Source: Oligoflexus sp.
GTDB lineage: Bacteria; Bdellovibrionota_B; Oligoflexia; Oligoflexales; Oligoflexaceae
Assembly: GCA_014378195.1 (NCBI GenBank)
Contig: JACMOC010000052.1
Span: 18,388-82,387 of the forward strand
DNA length: 64,000 nucleotides
Direction of reading: 5' to 3'
In this document: piece after piece, positions 8,556 to 16,119 of the stretch
How the letters are laid out: each line of letters opens with the position of its first letter
Numbering within the stretch: the first letter of the stretch is position 1
The notes under the pieces: generated by a model
Told to the model about the DNA's origin: nothing
Seen by the model: only the letters and a program-made list of their open reading frames with translations
Database searches by the model: none
Translations under genes and position numbers: made by a program

Positions 8556-10403
8556 ATGGTTGAAGTTAAGCAAAAACTAGCTCTAGTTCTCGGTAGCGTA
8601 CCAAGCGTTGAAGAGGTCGACACCTTTCGTTTGCTGACGGAGACCCACGATTTCTACGTTATTGCCTCCGAATCAATCTGTGGATACCTGGCTCAAACCA
8701 GCTACTTCCATCAGTTGACCTGTATCGCGCTCCGCGATCATGACGAAAACCCGACGTTCCTACCGGGCCTCGAGAAAGTCCTCGAGCAATTCAGTATGGT
8801 CATCGTCAAAGAGCGCCTCGGCCTCTACGCTTATCAGGTGTTAAAAGCAAAATGGCGATTTCAATTCAAACTTGTGGTTTGGGTCGATAACCTTGTGCCG
8901 TTTCCAGCGCATGACGTCGATCAAATGCGCACGATTCGGACGGAAGTCACGAATGCCGCGGATTGTTTCCTTGTTCAATCCAACGCAGCACGCATCGCTC
9001 TCGAGCTTGAAGGCGTCGCCACAAGTCGTATTCAATATTTCTCACCATGGATCGAAGAACGCGGCGATCGCACGCCGGCCGGACGAACGAAAGCGCGGGC
9101 TGCCCTTGGTTTGACAGACAGCGATTTCATCATCGCCTATTTGGGTCAAATCGAATGGGAAGAGGGCCTCTCGGATCTCATCGCGGCCTCAAAGCTCCTT
9201 ATCAATCGGGAAGCTTCGCTTCGCGCCAAACTTCGTATCGTGATCTGCGGCGTCGGTTCATTCTCGTCCGACATGCGCGATATCATCAAAGCCATGGGCC
9301 TTGAGGAAAACGTCGTCTATTACGCTCCTATGCGTGATGCCAACCGCGCGATTCAACAGGCCTGCGATCTCATGTACATCGCGCCGCTTGCCTCGCGTGA
9401 CCGCATCGAAGGCGATCCGTATCGAGTGCTATCATCGATGGTCCACGGCATTCCGCTCCTTGCTGCCCGCACGCCTTTGGCCGAAGAATATTGTGGTAAA
9501 CACCGCATCGACTTCTGCCCGGGTTCGCCCGTGAGTATCGCCAAAGCCGTTCAACGTGTTCGCAGCATGCCGCACGTCGTGGCAGATATCGTGGCCAAAA
9601 ACCTTACGGAAGTCGCCGCGCGTTTCACCGAGCAAAAAGCTCGTGATACCTTGCTCAAGGCTTTGACTGAGTTTGCGCAATCCGATGTTGAACAAAGCCT
9701 TTCCAGCCTCGATATCCGCGTGTTGGAAATCGAATCCAAGGTCAAAAACAAACAATACCTCGAAGCAGTCGATCTTATCGAATCGGTTTTCAAGATGGAT
9801 GCTGTTCCTGTTCATCATCGGGCCAACCTCTATCGACTCATCGGCGACTGTTTCGCCAAACTGGGTGATATCGATGGCGCGAAAGACGCTTATGCGCACG
9901 GTGCAGAGCTCGATCCTTATTCTCCGAAGATATACATCGGCCTCGGTACCGTCGGCCTCATGAAAGGCAGCAACGACGTTGCTGTTCTTCATCTGCAGAA
10001 AGCAGTCAGCCTTGCTCCAGACGATGAAATGGCCAACTTCGGCCTTGGCCTGGCCTTTCAAGGCATGGGCGAGCAGAAGGAAGCAGCGCGCTGGATAAAC
10101 AAGGCTCTCGCGATCAATCCCGAGAACACGGCAGCGATTTTCTCCATCGTGCGAATCGCTCACGAGACTTCGGGTTATGATGATGCGATTCGGGCGATCG
10201 AGCGTTATCTCAAGCTGAATCCACATGATTATAATTTCATCTATACACTCGGCGGTCTCTACTTCAAAACCGGGCACTTCGATACCTGCGCTCGTTTGAT
10301 GAAGCAGATTATGGACGCTGATCCTAAAGACAAACGCGCCGCTGCTCTTGCCAAACAGGCGAAAGCCGAGCTGGAACAAAAAGCGAACTCTTCGAACGGT
10401 TGA
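8556..10403 (+). CDS. GT4-type glycosyltransferase fused to TPR repeats
   Basis: I chose the ATG at 8556 because GGGAGG lies 8 bases upstream; an open frame extends to 8508. 615 residues. The N-terminal half is a GT-B glycosyltransferase: the second Rossmann lobe starts near residue 189 with FIIAYLGQIEWEEGLSDLI, and the donor-binding region has LSSMVHGIPLLAARTPLAEE. From about residue 417 there are at least four tetratricopeptide repeats (LYRLIGDCFAKLGDIDGAKDA; FGLGLAFQGMGEQKEAARW; IYTLGGLYFKTGHFDTC). Cytoplasmic by composition. The TPRs probably recruit a protein acceptor or partner. The neighbours are two unknown genes, so the substrate is open; protein or surface-glycan glycosylation are both possible. 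Confidence 0.82.
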   Translation: MVEVKQKLALVLGSVPSVEEVDTFRLLTETHDFYVIASESICGYLAQTSYFHQLTCIALRDHDENPTFLPGLEKVLEQFSMVIVKERLGLYAYQVLKAKWRFQFKLVVWVDNLVPFPAHDVDQMRTIRTEVTNAADCFLVQSNAARIALELEGVATSRIQYFSPWIEERGDRTPAGRTKARAALGLTDSDFIIAYLGQIEWEEGLSDLIAASKLLINREASLRAKLRIVICGVGSFSSDMRDIIKAMGLEENVVYYAPMRDANRAIQQACDLMYIAPLASRDRIEGDPYRVLSSMVHGIPLLAARTPLAEEYCGKHRIDFCPGSPVSIAKAVQRVRSMPHVVADIVAKNLTEVAARFTEQKARDTLLKALTEFAQSDVEQSLSSLDIRVLEIESKVKNKQYLEAVDLIESVFKMDAVPVHHRANLYRLIGDCFAKLGDIDGAKDAYAHGAELDPYSPKIYIGLGTVGLMKGSNDVAVLHLQKAVSLAPDDEMANFGLGLAFQGMGEQKEAARWINKALAINPENTAAIFSIVRIAHETSGYDDAIRAIERYLKLNPHDYNFIYTLGGLYFKTGHFDTCARLMKQIMDADPKDKRAAALAKQAKAELEQKANSSNG

Positions 10404-10412
10404 GGAACTGAG

Positions 10413-11096
10413 ATGTTAAAACGAATTACCTTAAACGGTCGACGCATACCCGTTCCCGTTCCTATTCGTGACCTCGGGGAAGCCGTGCAATGGGTGCAAA
10501 AGCACTTGGTTCGCGCCGACCACGCTATCACACGTATAGAATTGAATGGCAACGATATCAACTGGAACACAGATTCAGATTTTCATGTTGAAAATCTCCC
10601 GCTCAGCGATGGATCCGACCTTCGTATGAAAGTCGATTCTCCACATGATATTTGTCTTCAGACGCTTGATGTCCTCAGGAACCTGAGCAGTGTTATTGGT
10701 AATAATCTCAAGCCGATAGCCGTACAGCTCTGGGAACATAAGGGCCCAAGGCTCCCGCCCGAGGCGGCTTCAGTTTTTGAAGATTTTAGTTTGATGGAAG
10801 AGCTCTTGGACCATGTTTTGCTTCTGCTTGATAAACGTGTGGATGCAACCAACGTCTGCTCGTTGCAAAGCGTTTTGCATAAAGCCTTTACGGCTCTTAC
10901 CTATGCCGTTGGTCAGTGTGATTGGAAAGCGACGGCGAAAGTGCTTTTAAATCAGGTGGAAAATCCGGCTCTTGAATTGGCCAATGAATTGAGCAGCGTA
11001 GAAAAAGTCATCTTCGAAATCGTCGCCGACCGCAATGTCGAAAGACCCAAGAAAAATCTTGGGCCTCACGCAACCGCTTCCTCTTCGAATCGTTAA
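10413..11096 (+). CDS. Hypothetical protein downstream of the glycosyltransferase
   Basis: 227 residues, start ATG with TGAGGAA 6 bases upstream and only 9 bases after the preceding stop, so it is in the same operon. The first 60 residues look beta-rich (RITLNGRRIPVPVPIRDLG, ITRIELNGNDINW). The rest is helical, with a leucine-rich segment (FSLMEELLDHVLLLLDKR). There is no membrane segment or recognised motif. The last codons contain a CCCAAG/CTTGGG hairpin without a T-tract. The tail is Ser/Arg-rich. I do not recognise the family. Confidence 0.7.
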   Translation: MLKRITLNGRRIPVPVPIRDLGEAVQWVQKHLVRADHAITRIELNGNDINWNTDSDFHVENLPLSDGSDLRMKVDSPHDICLQTLDVLRNLSSVIGNNLKPIAVQLWEHKGPRLPPEAASVFEDFSLMEELLDHVLLLLDKRVDATNVCSLQSVLHKAFTALTYAVGQCDWKATAKVLLNQVENPALELANELSSVEKVIFEIVADRNVERPKKNLGPHATASSSNR

Positions 11097-11101
11097 TTTC
11101 C

Positions 11102-11353
11102 CTACAAAGCCAAGAGCGCAGCAATCTGCTTGTCGAGTTCGTCCGCAAAATGGGTGAGCTCGCGAGCCAATTGGCTTTTCATGGGTTTGGCGTTGAATTC
11201 AGGGCTGGCCAGCGGCTTTGATTTGCCCTGAATCTCAGAGATGATGTCCTCAAACGATGTTGAAGCGCTGTCTGACTCTTCGTGTTCATCATCACGCGCG
11301 AGACGCAACTGCGGCCCGCGGTGAGGTTTCGACTTTGAATTGCTGTTGTCCAT
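11102..11353 (-). CDS. Small hydrophilic protein of unknown function
   Basis: 83 residues on the minus strand. AGGCAGGTCGAGG precedes the ATG. The N-terminal 45 residues are polar and probably disordered (SNSKSKPHRGPQ, DDEHEESDSASTS). The C-terminus forms an amphipathic helix (LARELTHFADELDKQIAALLAL). It lies downstream of the fusA terminator and converges on the 10413 gene. No family is recognised; coding is supported by the ribosome-binding site and composition only. Confidence 0.5.
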   Translation of the reverse strand: MDNSNSKSKPHRGPQLRLARDDEHEESDSASTSFEDIISEIQGKSKPLASPEFNAKPMKSQLARELTHFADELDKQIAALLAL

Positions 11354-11412
11354 CCTCGACCTGCCTCTCTGTTCGATCCTTACTCCTCGGCAGATTATTT
11401 CCGCGAATAAAC

Positions 11413-11439
11413 AAAAAAAGAGACCCCTCGCGGGGTCTC
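11413..11439 (-). terminator. Rho-independent terminator of fusA
   Basis: On the minus strand GAGACCCC, loop GCGA, GGGGTCTC is followed by seven T. It lies 35 bases after the fusA stop. Confidence 0.92.
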
Positions 11440-11473
11440 GTCTTCAAGTAGGCAAGAATGATAGGAAAAGCTA

Positions 11474-13579
11474 TCAATCGTCGTCTTTCGAACCGCCTTT
11501 AGCTTGCTCTTCGCGGAACTTCTTAACGAGTTGTTCCTGGATCGAAGATGGAACTGGGCGGTATGCAGCGAATTCCATGGAGAAAGTCGCTTTACCTTGG
11601 GTCTTGGACCGAAGGTCTGTTGAGTAACCGAACATTTCGCTCAAAGGCACTTCAGCGATGATAACCGCGTAAGCGTCACGAACGTCAGAACCGAGGAGCA
11701 TACCGCGGCGTGAAGAAAGGTCACCTTGAACAGGACCTTGGAACTCCATAGGAGTCTCTGCTTCAACGCGCATGATCGGCTCGAGGATAACCGGTTTCGA
11801 CTCGAGGAATGCTTGTTTGAACGCCATACGGGCTGCAACCTTAAACGCCATCTCCGAGGAGTCGACTGCGTGGAAGGTACCGTCTTTCAATTCAAACTTC
11901 GTGTTGATCACTTTAAAGCCGCCGAGAGGGCCTCTTGCGAGTGACTCACGGTAACCTTTTTCAACGCCCGGGATATATTCCTTAGGAATCGATCCACCGA
12001 CGGTGCCGTTCACAAATTCATGTGAATCGTCATCGCTCTTCGGTGTGGTGTTAACAGAAAGCTCACCCACAACGTGACCGTACTGGCCTGAACCACCGGT
12101 TTGTTTTTTGTGTTTGTAATCGAACTTCGCACTCAAGGTCGGAGCTTCACGATAGTTAACCTTGGGTTGGCCGACGATTACGTTCGCTTTGTATTCACGT
12201 TTCATACGTTCAACGTAAATCTCAAGGTGAAGCTCACCCATGCCTGCGATACGTGTTTCGTTCGACTCTTTGTCGACTGAAACGCGGAACGTAGGATCTT
12301 CTTTCATGAAGCGGTTCAGAGCTTTGGAAAGCTTAACAAGGTCTTCTTGTTTAGCTGGTTTGATCGCGAGCTCGATAACGGGCTCAGGAACAAACATTTT
12401 TTCCATAGTGACGTTGATGCCTTCCGAGCAATATGTATCGCCCGAAGCACACTCAACACCAACCATCGCGATGATGTCACCTGCGTAAGCAATATCTACG
12501 TCTTCACGGTCGTTACTGTGCATACGGACAAGACGACCAACGCGTTGGGACTTGCCCATACGTGGGTTATAGTAGGTCTCGCCTTTTTTCAGCGTACCCT
12601 GATAAACGCGGGTATAAGTCAACTGGCCGAAGTTCTCGTCAGCGATCTTAAAGGCCATTGCGCACAATGGTTTCTTCGCATCGGGGAAAATTTCGACTTT
12701 TTCGTTTTTCTCGTTATCGTTGCCCCAGTACTGACGATCCATTGGACTCGGCAGGTACTTGATAACAGCGTCGAGCAAACTCTGAACGCCTTTGTTCTTG
12801 AACGCAGTACCCATGTATACAGGGGTAATCTGACGAGCATGAACGGCTTTTTTGATAGTTTCGTGGATGAGGTCCAACGGAATGTCTTTTTCGTCCAAAA
12901 GAAGTTCTGTCATCTCATCGTTGTACATCGAAATACTGTCGAGCATCATTGCGCGGTATTTTTCGACTTCGTCTTTAAGATGGTCAGGAACGGGTCCGGT
13001 ACGAACGGTTTCGCCTTTGAGACCGTCGAAGTATGTGGCTTCGCGGGTAATAAGGTCGATGTGTCCTTCGTAGTCAGCTTCTGCACCGATAGGATATTGC
13101 ATGATAACGGTATTGTGCTGGAGCTTGTCACGGAGTGCATTTGCAACGCGAAGTGGGTTAGCGCCCGAACGATCGAGTTTGTTAACAAACGCCAGACATG
13201 GAACGTTGTAACGTTTCATCTGACGGTCAACAGTGATCGACTGGGACTGAACGCCGGCAACACCGCAAAGAACAAGAACGGCACCGTCGAGAACCCGTAA
13301 TGAACGCTCGACTTCAACCGTAAAGTCAACGTGACCTGGGGTATCGATGAGGTTGATCGTGTGATCTTTCCAGAATAGTGTTGTTGCAGCAGACGTGATC
13401 GTGATCCCGCGCTCTTTTTCAAGTTCCATGTGGTCCATCGTCGCGCCGTCGCCGCCGCCACGAACTTCTTCGATCTTATGGATCTTGCCACCGTAGAACA
13501 GGATACGCTCAGAAAGTGTTGTTTTACCTGAGTCGATGTGGGCGGATATACCAATGTTCCTGAGGCTTTCAAGTTTCAT
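11474..13579 (-). CDS. fusA: Elongation factor G, spd/mitochondrial type (EF-G1)
   Basis: 701 residues, a full-length translocase. G1 AHIDSGKT is at residues 13-20, G3 DTPGH at 79-83 and G4 NKLD at 133-136; domains II-V follow. The switch region reads MDHMELEKERGITITSAATT and is followed by QMKRYNVP and HNTVIMQYPIG-like segments. These are characteristic of the EF-G1 group shared by mitochondria, spirochaetes, planctomycetes and delta-type bacteria, rather than of the canonical str-operon EF-G. It stands alone with its own promoter and terminator, with no rpsL, rpsG or tuf nearby. It moves tRNA and mRNA through the ribosome using GTP. A second EF-G elsewhere in the genome is likely. Confidence 0.95.
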   Translation of the reverse strand: MKLESLRNIGISAHIDSGKTTLSERILFYGGKIHKIEEVRGGGDGATMDHMELEKERGITITSAATTLFWKDHTINLIDTPGHVDFTVEVERSLRVLDGAVLVLCGVAGVQSQSITVDRQMKRYNVPCLAFVNKLDRSGANPLRVANALRDKLQHNTVIMQYPIGAEADYEGHIDLITREATYFDGLKGETVRTGPVPDHLKDEVEKYRAMMLDSISMYNDEMTELLLDEKDIPLDLIHETIKKAVHARQITPVYMGTAFKNKGVQSLLDAVIKYLPSPMDRQYWGNDNEKNEKVEIFPDAKKPLCAMAFKIADENFGQLTYTRVYQGTLKKGETYYNPRMGKSQRVGRLVRMHSNDREDVDIAYAGDIIAMVGVECASGDTYCSEGINVTMEKMFVPEPVIELAIKPAKQEDLVKLSKALNRFMKEDPTFRVSVDKESNETRIAGMGELHLEIYVERMKREYKANVIVGQPKVNYREAPTLSAKFDYKHKKQTGGSGQYGHVVGELSVNTTPKSDDDSHEFVNGTVGGSIPKEYIPGVEKGYRESLARGPLGGFKVINTKFELKDGTFHAVDSSEMAFKVAARMAFKQAFLESKPVILEPIMRVEAETPMEFQGPVQGDLSSRRGMLLGSDVRDAYAVIIAEVPLSEMFGYSTDLRSKTQGKATFSMEFAAYRPVPSSIQEQLVKKFREEQAKGGSKDDD

Positions 13580-13686
13580 TGAATATGAACCTTTGCGTAT
13601 GAGAATAAATGATCATGTCCTAGTAGCGAGCACTAGAGCACGGGAGGATGTTTAGTTACCATAGAATCCTCAAAATTCAAGGACTT

Positions 13687-13715
13687 CTTATACGCAATTC
13701 GGACGTTAATGCCAA
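13687..13715 (-). promoter_or_regulatory. Promoter of fusA
   Basis: On the minus strand TTGGCA (13715-13710), a 17-base spacer and TATAAG (13692-13687). Each hexamer matches consensus at five of six positions. The start would be near 13680, giving a leader of about 100 bases. Confidence 0.65.
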
Positions 13716-13724
13716 CTGTATCTT

Positions 13725-13898
13725 ATGGACAGTGCTTGGCAGGGTGTCAAATTTAACTGGATCGAAGAAAACAAACCCTCTGAACTGGTAGGAAAAATCA
13801 CGTACCTTATCACTAACTCAAAGGGCTTATTTAAGTTAGTGCTTCATAATGACGATGCGCTAAGCAATATTTGCCTTAAGCGAGACGATTATGAATGA
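13725..13898 (+). CDS. Possible 57-residue protein overlapping the next gene
   Basis: The frame starts with ATG at 13725 and ends in TGA at 13896-13898, overlapping the next start by 8 bases. The product begins MDSAWQGVKFNWIEENK and contains GKITYLITNSKGLFKLVLH, which has a plausible beta-hairpin pattern and ordinary codon use. The overlap with the following gene suggests coupling. Against it: there is no Shine-Dalgarno sequence, and the ATG lies beside the divergent fusA promoter, so it may be leaderless or not expressed. Confidence 0.4.
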   Translation: MDSAWQGVKFNWIEENKPSELVGKITYLITNSKGLFKLVLHNDDALSNICLKRDDYE

Positions 13899-15192
13899 CT
13901 CCGTGAAGTCGATAAGCCTTGATGACATAGGTGAGATTCCGAATCTCCTTGGTATGGCAGGTCCCGGTGAAAATACGAGGGCCCGTGCTGTTCAATACAC
14001 ACCACAGTATGGCAACTTGGCCAATAATCCCCTTCCGAGTTCGGGAGCTGCGCCTGAAGAGGGCACGGTGCGCCGGGATGATAAATTTAATTTAACTTCG
14101 ATGCTGACACGATTTACGGATCTCATCGGTCCGATGGCCGGACCCAGCACCACAAAACGAAATCAAGCCATCATGATAGGGGCTGCCGTTCTCGTGGCTG
14201 TGGTTGGGATGTTTTACTTTTTTGGTGATGGACTGATGGGCGGCGGAGATACCGCCTCGGAAACTTCAGTCGCAGAATCCGCTGCCGCACCTCCCCCTGC
14301 CGAACCAGCAGCAGGAAAACACAAGCCCAAAGTCGAGATAGTCGCGAATGCGCCCGTTCTCGCCAAACCCCAGGTTCAGGCCGTCACGGCGATACGCGGC
14401 AATCCTTATTGGAAACTTCCAAATCCCGTTGCCGCTCTCGCCGATGCCTCGGTAGCGATGACCGCTCAGCAGATCGAGAAAGCGCGCGGAGGGCTTGCTC
14501 ATCCGTTTAGCTATCAGCGCTACAAAGCGGTAGAGGATCTGCGCAAAGCGAAATTAGAAGGGACCGTTACGATACTCTACGAGGCTCTCGCGCAACCAAA
14601 GTTGTGGACGCGTATGGAGTCCATTCTCGCCATTGCGGAGCAGGGCGTAACTATCGACTCCGATAGCATGACGGCCGCTATTGGCGACGCGCGAAGCGAT
14701 CTCGTTCGCAATTATTTCAAGCGGTTTAAAGCGAAATATACGGATGCAACAGCCCATGTTTTAAGGGCATCCCTTCGAGTCGTCGATGCGAAAGCGCGCT
14801 TAATCGTGCTTGAGTCCCTTGCCGCCCATCGTTCTGATACCAATGACATGTATCTTATCGCTGCTTTGTCAGATTCCGACGCTTCTACAAAATCCTTTGC
14901 TTCGGAAATTCTCAAGGCTCAGCCAGCCCTTGCCGCAACCCAGGAGAACTTCGCCAAAGTCATGTCGGATGCTCCTGTGATGATTCCGGTGCAGATAGGC
15001 AAATTCAAAAAGCCTGGTTCGCAGGATATCAAAGTCGAGAAAATCCCGGCCAATCTCAATGTTGAGGAAGTCTATTTCATCAATGATGAGGAAGCTCCGG
15101 CGGAAGCTCCTAAGGAAGTGAAAAAAGAAGACGACGGGTTTAACGATCTCGATCATAAAGATCATGTTGAGCCAGCGAAAACAGTTAAATAA
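13891..15192 (+). CDS. Single-pass membrane protein with HEAT-like helical repeats, unknown function
   Basis: 433 residues. A disordered N-terminus of about 90 residues (GPGENTRARAVQYTPQYG) is followed by one membrane helix at about 91-112 (AIMIGAAVLVAVVGMFYFF). Next comes an Ala/Pro linker (SAAAPPPAEPAAGKHKPK). A helical region from about 180 to 350 has repeated pairs such as AVEDLRKAKLEGTVTILYEAL and HVLRASLRVVDAKARLIVLESL, which resemble HEAT repeats. The C-terminus is acidic and Lys-rich. Topology is probably N-in with a periplasmic repeat domain. No enzyme motif is seen; a scaffold role is an inference. Confidence 0.72.
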   Translation: MNDSVKSISLDDIGEIPNLLGMAGPGENTRARAVQYTPQYGNLANNPLPSSGAAPEEGTVRRDDKFNLTSMLTRFTDLIGPMAGPSTTKRNQAIMIGAAVLVAVVGMFYFFGDGLMGGGDTASETSVAESAAAPPPAEPAAGKHKPKVEIVANAPVLAKPQVQAVTAIRGNPYWKLPNPVAALADASVAMTAQQIEKARGGLAHPFSYQRYKAVEDLRKAKLEGTVTILYEALAQPKLWTRMESILAIAEQGVTIDSDSMTAAIGDARSDLVRNYFKRFKAKYTDATAHVLRASLRVVDAKARLIVLESLAAHRSDTNDMYLIAALSDSDASTKSFASEILKAQPALAATQENFAKVMSDAPVMIPVQIGKFKKPGSQDIKVEKIPANLNVEEVYFINDEEAPAEAPKEVKKEDDGFNDLDHKDHVEPAKTVK

Positions 15193-15193
15193 A

Positions 15194-15944
15194 AAACGAT
15201 GTGCATCACTGACGGCAAGGCGACAGTCCGAGGAGGCACTGCGCGAAAGGCAGGAACGATATCGCCTCCTTGTCAACCACATTAGCAACTCGACACTTAT
15301 CCTTCTCAATGCCCAAGGGCGGCGTTGATCATCGGCTATGAAACGAAGGATATACTAGGCGCCCATTTTCTCCTGTGGTATACCAAGGAAAGCTTCAAGC
15401 GTGAAAACTATCACATAAATTTTGCGTCGCGAACGAATACGGGCGGTTTGAAGAGGAGGCTATTCGCATTCGGAAGGAGAGGACCGCGTACTGGGCGAAT
15501 GTGGTTCTGACTGCAATCCGCGACGAATTGGGGAAAATCCGAGGCTACTCGAAAGTCACCCGGGATCTAACTGAGAAACGGGTAGGTGAGTCCCACTACG
15601 TAAGAGTGAAACGCGGTCTAGGCTCATGGTCGAAAGCGTTCACGGCTCTTATAATTTTGGACCTTATGATGCCCGTCATGGATGGGGGCGCTTTCCGGGA
15701 CGAGCAGCTGAAAATAAGTCGGCTCGCATCCACACCTGTTGTGGTCATGTCCGCTGATAGTCAAGCCGAGGAAAAATGCACTTCGATGAGGGCTGACGCG
15801 GTGCTAAAAAAGCCTGCCGATATTGAAATCATTCTCAAACAGGTGGAGCAACACGAGCGAAAGGGTTTCGCCTTTGGCAAAAGTTCGCTCCCAGTGAACT
15901 TTAAGAGCAAAATGAAACAAGCTGTATCTAATGGTCGCGATTAA
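15194..15944 (+). pseudogene. Remnant of a PAS hybrid histidine kinase (internally deleted, frameshifted)
   Basis: Three fragments in different frames line up with one ancestral gene. First, SEEALRERQERYRLLVNHI, the start of a PAS domain, ends at TGA 15326. Second, IIGYETKDILGAHF continues the PAS domain from 15325. Third, FEEEAIRIRKERTAYWANVV and GKIRGYSKVTRDLTEKR, the end of the PAS domain, are in a further frame. This last frame then jumps at about 15640 straight into the second half of a receiver domain (LIILDLMMPVMDGG, PVVVMSAD, LKKPADIEIILKQVE). The whole kinase core and the first half of the receiver are missing. It lies directly upstream of the intact hybrid kinase. The fragment from 15501 is open but is unlikely to be functional. 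Confidence 0.8.
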
Positions 15945-16119
15945 GTCGATACTGTAAAAACCAGCAAGTCATACCTCTCGTCTAAATATCCTCAATCGGT
16001 CTGTGAGTTCTCACCTTTTGTTCGAACGGTAATTTGCCGAATTTCATTCGAGTTCGCTCTCAATTGTCAGTTCAGAAGATTCTGGGCCTAAATTCGCATA
16101 ATTAGAAATCGAGACAACT

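Noticed and set aside
9432..10379. Long minus-strand frame antisense to the glycosyltransferase-TPR gene
   Set aside because: The TPR pattern on the plus strand is clear. The antisense frame is a shadow.
11044..11063. CCCAAG/CTTGGG hairpin as a terminator of the 10413 gene
   Set aside because: It is inside the coding region and has no T-tract after it.
12347..13300. Long plus-strand open frame (317 codons) antisense to fusA
   Set aside because: The fusA protein is certain by motifs. The antisense frame has no family pattern and arises from biased codon use.
15501..15944. Independent response-regulator gene
   Set aside because: It starts in the middle of a PAS domain and contains only the second half of a receiver; better explained as part of the kinase remnant.
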